A stretch of DNA of 21,220 bases from Glomus cerebriforme (GCA_003550305.1 QKYT01000056.1:41718-62937), one strand, 5' to 3'. Counted from the stretch's first letter, positions 9,205 to 19,464 are shown. The notes: generated by a model from the letters alone, not told the origin. Translations and numbers: made by a program.

Positions 9205-10850
9205 GCAAAGTTGTTAAGTTGTTTTTACCTGCAATGAGTTTTTTGGGTGTGTAGATGTGTGGAATGATGTGTTAACAATTACTGCATGATGCCATATATT
9301 CGCCGTTATGTTGGTAGTACGTGACCCTGAGGTCGCCTCCATTTTTTATACTGCACAATATGATAAATTAATTTGTTTAGTGCCTAGTGAGTGATGTACT
9401 CGCTGTTAACATGTAAAAAATAAATTTCATATGCTAAACCAAGAATGTTCCGGGGATGTTGCATATTTTTTTCAAACTTCTTGTATATAAAATTCTATTT
9501 GTCACCCTTAAATAATAGTTTGGGATGTTAAACAAATTTGACTAGCTTGATTAAACTTCGGACATAAGATTGTTCCAAGTTCAATTTGGAACATGGTCAT
9601 GTTTGGACTACAACTGTTTCAAAAGTTTATTTCTTTTAATCTTGAAATACCCAAATAATCATTTCATGATGTAATCTCAATCATTAAAAAAGAAGTCTAA
9701 ATTAAAAGATATCATACAATTTTCTAGATATCTTCATAAGTATCTTCTTTGGATCCATATATTGAATTTGTTTTAAAAAAATTCAGCTCCCTCACTAAAA
9801 CTCTTTGATATTCTAATGTCAATCTTTAAGCAGACTGATTTAAATTAATTAAATTTTAACTGGATTCAGCTATAATTAGACTGAGATAACTATGTTGATT
9901 CACAATAATTTTTATCATAAATTTGTGGTCTGTACAATACTATTTACTAGAGGGTCTGGATGAGATGATACCAAATGCTTTTCTTATAAAATAATCTAGT
10001 GCTCTAATTTCAGATTAATCCAATTATATTGCTATATATATATCAAAATATATCAAATAAACATATTTTTAATCCAAAACAAAGAAACTGCTTGTACTCT
10101 TTTGATAATAAGTCTTCTGATTTCTTTAGCTGTCAATATTGTAGTTATGTCACCCACCACAGATCAAAAACTAGATAGTATAGTGGATGTGAAATGGGAT
10201 ATTACACAAATTTCCAATAGTTTCATAACTACTGCACATTCACAACATATCATGAATGAACATTTCACTAGAATCTTTCTTGATTGATAAAGTTAGTATC
10301 ATATCAAATGCAATCACTCACACCATATAGGTCATATATTAAAATAATTCACACTCCACAGGAGCCCTTTATGGATACCCTTGTTGATGAAGAAGACCAT
10401 GATGATATTACAGGATCTTTAAAATTTAAAAAAATTGAATAATAAGGTATCTGAATGCTTTGGAATATCAATTATGGGAAATAGCAAATGGTATTGAACA
10501 ATTGAGTGGATTAATCTGTAATATAATGATTAATAATTCTTGTTAGAAATTCAAAATCCTGTTACTATATTATGTTATATTTCCTTTGAAAATGCAACCC
10601 AATAATAATCAATTATCTTTATAAGTAATCTCATCATTTAAACTTTAATAACCTTAGTTTCATGAAATCAGCAGTTAGACTTTCAAATTTGCCTATTTAT
10701 TCTAGAGCCTAGAATTTAAACTTTATAAAATATCTTAGATAAATTAACTGCTGATTAGTTTGTCATCAGTTTCATTTTTTTTCGTGAAATTTATCAAATA
10801 TTAAAATTTTCTAATTATTGTTTCTGTTTGATCAGAATTTTATGCATAAA
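9205..10850. other. Mostly non-coding, decayed stretch
   Basis: No convincing gene. Two short plus-strand open frames, 10102-10287 (61 residues, containing SPTTDQKLDSIVDVKWDITQ) and 10308-10442 (44 residues, ending DEEDHDDITGSLKFKKIE), have less biased composition than chance frames here. They could be scraps of a lost gene, but I cannot name it. A small hairpin, gttccaa paired with ttggaac, lies at 9571-9591. Confidence 0.45.
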
Positions 10851-11600
10851 TCTTATTAGTTGTGGATTTTGATTCATTTTGAATACTAGGAGAAAATTAT
10901 TGTTATTAATAACTATAATTATGTGACATATAATGACTTAATTTATTTATTTATGATAAAAGAAATTTCATGATGTGACTCATTGCTTAATTTATTAATT
11001 TTACACATCTTAATTTACTTTTTTTCAATATTTTATATTATTTTCATGTTCTTAACATAATTATTCACATATATAATAATATAACTTTGACAAATTTTCA
11101 CTTTTTCTCATTAAATCTCTAAATAATAAAAAACAAAAGTTAGGAAACTAAAAAACTATCCCCTTTAGACTCCTTCTTAGCTTTCTTATACTGTATATGA
11201 GAACTTCATATAAGGAAAGGAAAAATTGGTCAGATAATCGAGTATCTCCTAACTGGCTGGTTTGGTTTCTTTTAACTATCCCTTTAAACTTTCTCTTACC
11301 TTCTTTATACTGTATATGAGGTTTTTCTCATATCAGGCAAGGAAAAACTGGTCAGATAGTTAAGTATCTCCTAACTGACTAGTTTGGTTTAGATTAGAAT
11401 TACCTTTCACTTTTTCTTATATACTGTATTTATTACTTTAATTATATAGGTACTGACATCCATACAACTGATATGTCAAAATTTGGAGAAAGTGGAAATT
11501 CAATAAATTTCAAATGATTATTTTTATGGACATACTGTAAGTCAGTAAACAGCTGATGAAAAAGATGTTAAGAAGAATGAAATACATCATCGGCTATTTC
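10851..11600 (+). repeat. R1 repeat, copy C
   Basis: The left flank 10865-11150 matches 4885-5170 of copy B (ttgattcattttgaatactag; tttttcaatatt). Two tandem terminal units follow, and then a block (acatccatacaactg ... tttggagaaagtgg ... gtcagtaaacagctgatg) that matches the complement of 12800-12950 in copy D. The copy ends around 11600, where similarity to copy D stops and a small open frame continues. Confidence 0.7.
11154..11390 (+). repeat. Two tandem R1 terminal units (copy C)
   Basis: Units 11154-11273 and 11274-11390 each run from aactatcc(c)ctttaa/gac through tatactgtatatgag and tggtcagata to the tatctcctaactg block. The motif tatactgtata sits at 11187-11197 and 11306-11316. Unit length is about 120 bp. 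Copy D carries the same two-unit arrangement, so the duplication predates their spread. Confidence 0.8.
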
Positions 11601-11765
11601 TCCTTTACGAGTCAATACTGTGGAAAATATATTTACACTGATGAACTCAATTTGATAAAACAGCTGTATGAAGATATTCTTGAACTTTTTGTTGTATCTG
11701 ACGAATCGTCTCTTGAGGAATTAGTAGAAAGAATTAGTAGAAAATTTGTGAGAATATTTAATTAA
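11556..11765 (+). CDS. Hypothetical small protein, 69 aa
   Basis: An open frame from ATG 11556 begins inside R1 copy C: the first ten codons (MKKMLRRMKY) match repeat sequence also present in copy D. It then runs through YFSFTSQYCGKYIYTDELNL and DESSLEELVERISRKF to a TAA. The later part has balanced, charged, helix-like composition unlike chance frames in this DNA and may be the surviving end of a gene. No family is recognised. It could equally be an R1-encoded fragment, so expression is doubtful. Confidence 0.3.
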   Translation: MKKMLRRMKYIIGYFSFTSQYCGKYIYTDELNLIKQLYEDILELFVVSDESSLEELVERISRKFVRIFN

Positions 11766-12475
11766 GCAACAATAAAACTGGTTATAATAAATTCATTTTT
11801 ATTCTAAATCAGTTTATAAGCTTCAAAAAACTACAAGATTATCTATTTATGAAAATCAATAAATAAATATTATTTTAAAAAATTTTCACATATAAAGATA
11901 TTCTATAATATAAAAAAAAAACTCTTTTAAAACATTGTGTTTTAAATCACGTACCATCCCTACGATCAATAAATTTTTGCTAATATGGTATTTGAAGTTT
12001 AATTTGACACTCTTATTATTAAAGCTATTTTATTTACTGTCTAAATCTATTAATTAATTTATGTAAATAGCATTTTGGCAATATTATAGCAGACATTTGA
12101 AAACACTAAGTACAATATAACATTAATTTGACACAACATAATCTTATTGATATAATCTATTAATAGAATGTCAAAAAGACTAGGTATTTGTATTTTTAAT
12201 ATTGGTTTTAATTATTCATTTACTTGTTCCATTAATTTTATATAATACATTTGATGAAAATCACAAATTATAAAAAAAAATAAAATAAAAGTTATATTCA
12301 AAATCAAAAAAAAATTCTAAATTGTAAATAATAAATCAAAAATTAATATTATATATTTCCCAAAATAATAGCTATTTGTTTAAAAATGTTCCTTCATACA
12401 ACTAGCAGTCTTTTGTATAATATTCTATTTGTCTTATATATATCTGTCCATTCCATTTCTTATTTATTTATTTAC
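11766..12475. other. AT-rich spacer between R1 copies C and D
   Basis: No gene, RNA or clear repeat was seen. The sequence is dominated by A/T runs with stops in all frames. Confidence 0.55.
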
Positions 12476-13250
12476 TTTGATTTATTATCATTTCTCCTTT
12501 TTGTTCATAATTCAAATTTTTTTCTGGATCCACTTTAGGCTTTGTTTGATATATACTCAAAAGTTGTAAATTTTTTGTTCTAAATTTCCTTTTATTTTTA
12601 TTTCAACCATGAAAGCAATATGGTTTATTATATATTGGCTTATTCGTGTTTTTCTATGCCTATTTGTTCACTCATTTTCACATTCTTCTTTCAATCCATA
12701 TAGCATTACATTTAATTTTCTATATTATTGGTTGGTAAAGGAGCAGTTGTCAATGGTAAAGAAATAGTTGGCAAACATCCATCATTGGATTTACTCTTTT
12801 CTAGTACTTTCTTCTTAGTGATTTTTCATCATCTGCTGATTACTGACTGAATTATAAAACTTTGCTATGCGCTTATGAAAAAGAATCCAAATTTTCTTTA
12901 AAATCATTGAATAATCACTTTCTCCAAATCTGTGGATGTTAATATTATATAAAGTAGTCAATAAGTATATAATAATGAAATGAAAAGGAATTCTAAATAA
13001 CCCAAACTGACCAGCAGATAGGAGATAGACTATCTGACCAGTCTTTCCTTGCCTGATATGAAGAAGACCTCATATACAGTATAAGGAAGTTAAGGTAGTT
13101 TAAAGATTTAAAAAGAAACCAAATCAGCCAGTTAGGAAATACTCGACTATCTGACTGGACTTTTCTTGGCTGATATGAGAAAGATCTCATATACAGCAGT
13201 ATAAGAAAAGTAAGAGAAAGCGAGGTTAAAGGGATAGTTGTTATAAATGT
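12476..13250 (-). repeat. R1 repeat, copy D (inverted)
   Basis: Read on the minus strand, two tandem terminal units (13240-12999) are followed by the block shared with copy C (acatccacagatttggagaa; cagtaatcagcagatgatg). Then, at 12745-12476, comes the second coding remnant shared with 6505-6725 of copy B (atagaaaattaaatg; gaacaaaaaggagaaatg). It faces copy C across about 0.9 kb. The coding part is broken by many stops. Confidence 0.7.
12999..13240 (-). repeat. Two tandem R1 terminal units (copy D)
   Basis: Units at about 13240-13117 and 13116-12999 on the minus strand match those of copy C. The inner one carries tatacagtata on the plus strand at 13073-13083. In the outer one the motif is widened to catatacagcagtataag, a CAG insertion. 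Confidence 0.75.
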
Positions 13251-13365
13251 GCTCTAAGAATATTTGAATATACTCATATAAAATAAGATGGAATTTTGAA
13301 AAATAAAAAAAGTCAAAATTGTCACATGATAAGTCACATCACGCAAATTACTTTTTTTATACAGT

Positions 13366-13380
13366 ATATCCACTAGCCAA
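13366..13380. repeat. Target-site duplication, left copy
   Basis: atatccactagccaa is repeated perfectly at 15366-15380 and brackets the retroelement. The preceding bases differ (gt against aa), so 15 bp is the maximum length. Confidence 0.9.
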
Positions 13381-15365
13381 GGCAGTAAAAAAAAAAAAAA
13401 AAAAACTCTCTCCTGAATTTCTCCAAACCGTATGAATTCCGCAGTAACATAAACCAAATTTCTTGAACTCACTGACTTAGGCTTCCCTCTTGCCAACCCC
13501 CCGAGTTCACATAAGAAATATCGCCCCCACTGCATACTGACCTAATAGAGAGTCCTTTTCTGTTATATTTTTGTCCCTTTTTTTTTTTTTTTTTCAATAT
13601 GACCCTTACACCTCACAAGAATTTTTCTTCTTCAACGCCCAAATTTTCTTTCAATATTTCCGCCAATATTTTCACGTGATCAATTGCGATCTACGTGGGT
13701 ACAACAAGATCTACGAATCACATAGAAGTAAAACCTTCCTATTTGAACTTAACTGCACCAATCATCAACATTTATTGATACACACAAATGATAAACATGT
13801 GTCCACCTGCCCCAAAGAATACTTTTCTAATTCTCACAAACTGAACCAAAAATTCCAAATTAGTAAACTCCTCACACACTTTTTTTTCATTCAAAAAGTG
13901 ATCCCGAAACGCATACAACACAAATACTTCGACAAAATTAGAAATCATTTGATTTCCCGTATTTCCTTTATCGATAAACGTATCAAAACTACACAAAGAA
14001 ATCGCACCACAAATACCTTTTTTAATTTCACATATAAGAAATATCACTTCCATTTGGGTATTTTTGTACCCTGTGACTATTCCACAGTCAATGGCCCCTG
14101 CAACTTACCGTCCCCCATGGTTATGTCCAATCATCGAACAAGATGCGTTTTGCATCAAAACTCCTTACACCCGGACTCCACATCACATGACCTACCGCCC
14201 AAAGCTAAACAGGCTGCTGCCGTTAAACACCTATAATAAATGGAAAAATAAAACCCCTAACCCCGTTTTCAGCAACAGACTCGGTATCTCTTATACCACA
14301 CAAATCAAAACGATTTCTGAAAAAAATGGCTATTCGCCCACAGCCACACAAATTTATTCAAAAGAATATGCCAACTATACCATTGGAGTACGCTCCAACA
14401 ACACACCTTTTACGCTACGCACTCTTATTAAACAAGAAATACGTCGTAACCGAGCGTTAAGACGTATCATTTCGCATGAAAACCGGCTATCCGACGCTAA
14501 AGACCATTCCATGCATGATGAGCGATCATGGATCTCTTTTTTGGCTTGGAAATACCGTACTTTGATCGACCCTTCTCACAATTTCTTCAAACGAATTGAC
14601 CACATTAAATTCAGTAAATTGAAACACAAACCCGTGAAATCCTTCCCGCTACCGCCGAAATGGCATTACGACCGATGCAACTCAAACCCAACCCCAACTA
14701 CCGCCGAACAAGCATATGCTAATTGGCTTAACAACCATGATGGCATGACATTAAACAGTCGTCAATGAAGACAAAGAGCTCGTAAGGAACGATGGTTCAA
14801 GGAACATCCTGATCGGATACAACCTCACATGACGCAGCAACCTCGTTCCACCACCTCCTACAAACCGTCCGCGTACGCTTCATATACCAATTACAATAAA
14901 CCAGGCCCCTCACGTCAAATTTGACTTCGCTTTTTCTCATTTTTATTAGATTATATTCTAATTGACTTTATCTCATGTTAATAGTTGTTTAATTAGAGAA
15001 ACCTTCTATTACATGTAACGGACTTTTATTTTGTTTCTCTCACATTCTAATTTTCTTTTCTTCAAACAATTAAAATAGGGTGGATCATTCCTCATATGAC
15101 AGCACTTACATGAGGCAGTTATTATAATTGAAAGAAAAGTGCGGCTCGTTAAGTCCTTAGTGTCTTAGCGAATGAGTAATGTAGCAGTAGGTTTTACCTA
15201 TTTTTTTTAGGCGGAGACAATTCACTACTGGAGTATACTCCTTTAGGGGGCTCAGCTACTCTTTCTTTAGTAATTTTATTTAGATAGGAATTTTTATCTT
15301 TCTGTCTTTGTTACTTCGACAATTTGTAGCGAAACTGCGCGTTACCTTAAAATAAATAAATAAAA
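13381..15365 (+). mobile_element. Non-LTR retroelement with ORF1-like region and no polymerase
   Basis: The 1985-bp insert is bounded by a perfect 15-bp target-site duplication and ends in an A-rich tail (ttaaaataaataaataaaa), the hallmarks of target-primed reverse transcription. It begins ggcagt followed by 19 A. The interior is more GC-rich than its surroundings. About 1.35 kb of coding sequence (13571-14924) is followed directly by a 3' untranslated region of roughly 440 bp that holds a perfect palindrome, ggagtatactcc (15230-15241), and a cctcat/atgagg hairpin near 15093. There is no room for, and no sign of, endonuclease or reverse-transcriptase domains. It therefore resembles a half-LINE (HAL1-like) element mobilised by a partner. 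The perfect duplication suggests a fairly recent insertion. Confidence 0.8.
13571..14924 (+). pseudogene. ORF1-like coding region of the retroelement, frameshifted
   Basis: Two long frames overlap. The first (13571-14236) has no ATG near its start and reads CDLRGYNKIYESHRSKTFLF, CTNHQHLLIHTNDKHVSTCP and KKYHFHLGIF. The second (14064-14768) reads WKNKTPNPVFSNRLGISYTT, TLIKQEIRRNRALRR, SWISFLAWKYRTLIDPS and LPPKWHYDRC. After one in-frame TGA at 14766 it continues RQRARKERWFKEHPDR to a stop at 14922-14924. Codon third positions are rich in C in both frames, unlike the neighbourhood, so both were translated and one frameshift lies between 14064 and 14236. The basic C-terminus and cysteine/histidine clusters suit an RNA-binding ORF1 protein, but I see no canonical CCHC knuckle. 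The ORF1 label is an inference from the element context. Confidence 0.65.
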
Positions 15366-15380
15366 ATATCCACTAGCCAA
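15366..15380. repeat. Target-site duplication, right copy
   Basis: atatccactagccaa is identical to 13366-13380. Up to one leading A may belong to the element's A-rich tail. Confidence 0.9.
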
Positions 15381-15416
15381 ATCAATATAAATTATTTCAA
15401 TTACAAAAAAAATTTA

Positions 15417-15648
15417 ATAGGGTAATTAACAATCACGCCACCTATCAGATTGCCGCAGTATGTCATCTATCTATATAACTAAAAAAATTCCTGTGTAACC
15501 GTTATTAGATATTTATACAGGTTAATCTAAATTTCTGAATTGTGCAACGCATGATTTGGCTGTGCCTGATGATCGGTGTTTGCACCTAATCTATTCATGT
15601 TTTTTGGCGAACTGGTGGGTGGCGTGATTCTTAATTAACTTATTGGTT
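15417..15648. repeat. Imperfect inverted repeat around the Helitron 5' end
   Basis: The left arm ggtaattaacaatcacgcc (from about 15421) pairs with the complement of ggcgtgattcttaattaact (ending about 15641). Weaker similarity extends to about 45 bp per arm. The left arm lies outside the proposed Helitron start (15470) and the right arm inside the element. It could be an older MITE into which the Helitron inserted, or Helitron sequence joined to a second, inverted fragment. Confidence 0.6.
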
Positions 15649-15728
15649 TTTTTTTAATTTTTAATATATTACTATATTATATTAGTTTAAGCTCATTGAT
15701 CCCGGTGCAAAGCAACGGGTTACGCTAG
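15470..15728 (+). mobile_element. Short non-autonomous Helitron-like element
   Basis: The 3' end is textbook: a GC-rich hairpin, cccggtgc-aaa-gcaacggg (15701-15719), with one mismatch, followed six bases later by CTAG (15725-15728) and a host T. The 5' end is proposed at TCTATATAACT (15470), preceded by A, as expected for insertion between A and T; 15466 is an alternative. At 259 bp there is no Rep/helicase gene, so it would depend on an autonomous partner. The 3' end is well supported and the 5' end is tentative. Confidence 0.65.
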
Positions 15729-16173
15729 TTTCCATTCTAAAATAATATCGATCAGCACACATAATATAGAATAAACCATGAGATATATTGTTAAGAAAAC
15801 AAAGAAAAGATGTCAGCCAAAAAAATAATAAATAATCTAAACGTCCGATTTTCACACCATTTTTTTTAGATAGATAGATATAATGATTACACTATATATA
15901 TTTTTTTATATTTATTGATTGTGATATTAATGAACAATATGATAAATGAATACTGCTACTAAATACAATCATTTTTTAGTACTATTAAAATTAAAGAAAA
16001 GTAACGTTAGCAGTAATAAAATATGTCAAACTAACCTTAATTCTTTTCGTTGCAATTTCAATTTCGAAATTTGAATAGTTTCGTAAAGTAAATAACAGCT
16101 AAACTAACTATAAATAGGCTTATTAATGATTTATATGAGTGTCTATATAATAAAACACTAATACTTTGCTGTT
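15729..16173. other. AT-rich spacer
   Basis: Nothing recognisable beyond a short gata repeat (tagatagatagata around 15869) and T tracts. Confidence 0.5.
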
Positions 16174-16228
16174 CCATTTATGGTCAGATTGTGCCACCAA
16201 CGTGGTATAATCTGAGCCAATAAAATGG
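16174..16228. repeat. Hairpin (possible tiny MITE)
   Basis: The left arm 16174-16197 (ccatttatggtcagattg...) pairs with the complement of 16202-16228 across a loop of four bases, at roughly 80% with small gaps. No target duplication is evident. It could be a solo palindrome, a structured RNA element or the remnant of a small transposon. Confidence 0.5.
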
Positions 16229-16422
16229 CCTCAATTGAAAACATGAAAAAAAAAATGTTAATGATTCAGAAAGTTACAGTATAACTCGCTCTATTTAAAA
16301 AAAAATTATCGTGCTCCGTATATTTAACATAATTGCCAATAAGTTGGTTATTTTGGTTATTTTAAAATATCAATAAATAAGCTATTATTTACTATTCAAC
16401 GTGTCACACGATAATATCATTA

Positions 16423-16564
16423 TTGTGCTTGCTTTGATAAATATACAGATATTGTTCCAATGCTGCAATCTGATTGGACGGATTTAGCCACTGCGTGACT
16501 AAATCCTATCCAATCATCATTTGCATTTGAACAATATCTGAGATATTAATCGCCGCAAGCACAA
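16423..16564. mobile_element. Palindromic MITE, likely Tc1/mariner-type (TA duplication)
   Basis: The ends TTGTGCTTGC and GCAAGCACAA are perfect complements, flanked by TA (16421-16422 and 16565-16566). Similarity of the two halves continues inward: agatattgttccaatg against its complement in catttgaacaatatct, and gatttagccactgcgtgactaaatc at the centre. The whole 142-bp element can fold into one long hairpin. No coding capacity. The TA dinucleotide fits IS630/Tc1/mariner mobilisation, but flanking bases are also palindromic, so the exact border is uncertain by a few bases. Confidence 0.75.
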
Positions 16565-16568
16565 TAAT

Positions 16569-19320
16569 TAATTCAGCGCAGTACACACCGACCGTTTCAA
16601 ATTCCCATTTCGAATCTAAACTGTAAAAAAAAGAAGAGGAATTAATAATTAATAAAAAGATTGATTTAATTAATAAATGATATCACAGTCAAAAAAAAAA
16701 TAGATGAAGAAAAGAAAAACTAACTTCTTTTCTATATACTCTACTATGTACCATACATTAAGTCTTAGCCATTTGTACGACCGGCATTGTTTGGGGTTAA
16801 AAATTGATAATGATTTCATTGTCATGCCATCATCGCGTGAAATTTTATATTGATTGGATATTCAAATTTTATTGTTACATAAATTTTTCCGAGGACTTTT
16901 TTCGTCCATTGTATATACCGACCTTTTATTCCTGTTCGGTATATCGAGATTTGACTTAAAGTAATTTTTTGTATGCATTTTGCTCATCAATTTCATATGG
17001 CTGAATGGATGTAAAAGACCGATTTTTTTTTTTTTATATGATCATTGATCCGTTTGTTTGAATATTTTCTTTTTGATCTTATTTTTTTTTTCGTATAAGC
17101 ATTTATTAAAAAGGGGAATTTAATAAAGTTTCACATTAGTTAAATCAATTGATTACGTCTTTAGTAAATTTCTCCAATATAGGATAATTTATTTTGTAGA
17201 TCATTGTATTTAAGTAAATTACTGCGCCGGACATCTTGTTATAAATCTGGTTTGTTGTTGCGGTCAATGTAACGCATTTGCTATTAATTAAATTATTTAT
17301 TTTATATTAATATTACATATTTAATAATATCTTTGTAAATTTAAAATTTTTTATCAATTTGATCAATCAATATAATCAGTATAATCAATTTATTATCAAT
17401 AATACTAGCTTGAATTTTGACCTCAATTTTTTTAGAAAAATCTAGGAACAGACTTCTTTTTGACCATAACAGATAAATTAAGATTGGATATCATTATAAG
17501 TGTATAATAGGTCTTATAAACACATATATAATAATAATTCATTGTCTACTTCCAAACTGGCCCGAATTAAGTTTGTCGAGAAAAACATTTATTATTATGT
17601 TTTAAATTTTCGAAAAAGGTAGTGGTTTTGTCTGTTTGCAACAAATTCCGTAATCTACCGGACGGAAAGAATGTATGTCATAATAATTACATATGGAATG
17701 ATATAAAAGTCGATTCTCAATATAACTGTACTGTATTATATTTTTAACTATGCATTTGACTTGCATATAAGAATTAATTATAGAAGCGCATTAACCTATA
17801 AATCCTAACGACAATAATATGAATGGGTATAGTTAATAAACATATATATAATTAAATACACTCCTAGTTTAATAAAAATTAAGAATTATTTATTAATGTA
17901 TGATAATACAATCCATTTTTTAATTCCATTTATTTGCAATGACAATTGATCTTAATTACTATAATACGCAATTAATAATTTATGAGACCGGAGGGATTCA
18001 AAATTAATTATCGTGTGGCTAAAATGTCATACATTTGATGACTAATTTTTGTACGACCATAATAATATAATAATTAATTTATATTGGTTCTTTGTTTTTT
18101 TTTCACGTTTCAGTTATTCTCTTATCACGAAGCAAAAAAAAGTTTAGCTCGCGGTCTGATTTCAAATGTATAAACAATAAACCTTCATTGTCTAAATATA
18201 ATGATAATGATTTTTTTTTATTGTTCCCGATGATGGTCTATGATTAAACTAAACTTGATTGTATTATAAACAAATCAATATTTATTAGAGTATAAAATAA
18301 TATCAAAAAAAAAAAAAAAAAAATTATTGTACAATAAATATTGTCATGATTTCCAGTATTTACCAACATTAGAATAAATGCTGGCTAAATTGATTAAATA
18401 ACACATGAAGACAAAAGAATCATCATCTATAATGATATATGAAAAAGATTTAAATATAACGATTGATGAATTAGTTGATCTCATGTTAAAGATGATAAAC
18501 TAGGAAATGGAAACCATTTTAAGTACGGAGCGCATATTTTTATTTTTATTTTTATTTTATTTATTTATTATTTATTATCAATCAATCAAATAAGACACGT
18601 GACCGGACAAACGGAAAGATCATAATGGTTATCCCATCGCATAAATATATATATATAGTCCTTCGCTTGCTCCGGACAATAAAGGAGTAATCCCAAAATG
18701 CGAAATATTCCTTGACCTCCAAAAATGTCAATGATAAAGAATCCAAAAAAAGCCATACATTTCTTTTTATATTTTTTATAATTTTTACGAACTTTCATTA
18801 TTTCTGGTTTAACCTTATGACTATATTATTTTTGGAATTTATTCAAAGTGATTTTAAGTATTAGTCATTTTAATACAATAAATCAGTTCTATGAAAACTT
18901 ATTTTATCCTTTTCTTTGACACATTTGGAAGATTTGAAAGGACTTTAAAGTTTGTTGAACATAACTTATGCGCTATAATAAATTAATTAACTTTTTTTCG
19001 GAACCAAAGTTTAAAATTTTTTTATAGTTTCACAATTTTTTTTTTTCAAAATCGAAAAAATTCCTTCATGTCCAAAAATAATAGTCATGGGAACGTAACC
19101 TTTCTTTGTGGGAAATTTTCATGAGACAATGAGATAAAAAAGCAAATTTAAGAATCTCCGGATCTTTTTTAGAATCGCAAATTAAGAAACGATTAACCTT
19201 TCCAATCTTTAATTTATACTTCCCCTTAATAAAATTACCAAAAAAAAAAAAGAAAAAGGATGCTGTATATGCAGTATAGGTGACACTTGCTCACGATACG
19301 TACTCATTTATATATATTGT
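16569..19320. other. Long AT-rich intergenic stretch
   Basis: No convincing gene was found. Small features: a stem-loop pairing tataccga with ttcggtata (16915-16944), an A run at 18305-18323, a (TTTTA)/(TTTA) microsatellite at 18537-18577 and an E-box CACGTG at 18596-18601. Two small open frames, 18405-18503 plus (32 residues) and 18586-18798 minus (70 residues), lack supporting features. Confidence 0.55.
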
Positions 19321-19342
19321 ATATATATATATATATATATAT
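19321..19342. repeat. (AT)n microsatellite
   Basis: Eleven uninterrupted AT units lie about 250 bp upstream of the gene at 19589; this run is likely to vary in length between isolates. Confidence 0.95.
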
Positions 19343-19464
19343 CATGGAAAACATTTTTTTCACGGAAAAAAATTTTTTATTTCTTTCTAATATATGACAT
19401 TATCGGGCTCTTTAAATAAAAATCACATACCATATTTTATCCTGAACCTATTAAATTTTCCTAA

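Noticed and set aside
13254..13535. 93-residue minus-strand open frame
   Set aside because: It crosses the boundary of the retroelement and its A19 run, so it cannot be one ancestral gene.
13772..14053. 93-residue minus-strand open frame in the retroelement
   Set aside because: Shadow of the ORF1-like coding strand.
13599..14064. Alternative frame from ATG 13599 whose five stops are all TGA, suggesting CGA-to-TGA mutation (RIP-like)
   Set aside because: The neighbouring frame over the same bases is completely open with better codon third positions, so the TGA codons are more simply out-of-frame.
18405..18503. 32-residue open frame with an acidic, helical end
   Set aside because: Too short, with no promoter context or homologous copy in the window.
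18586..18798. 70-residue minus-strand open frame
   Set aside because: Lysine/phenylalanine-rich start and no domain or supporting signal; similar frames arise by chance in this DNA.
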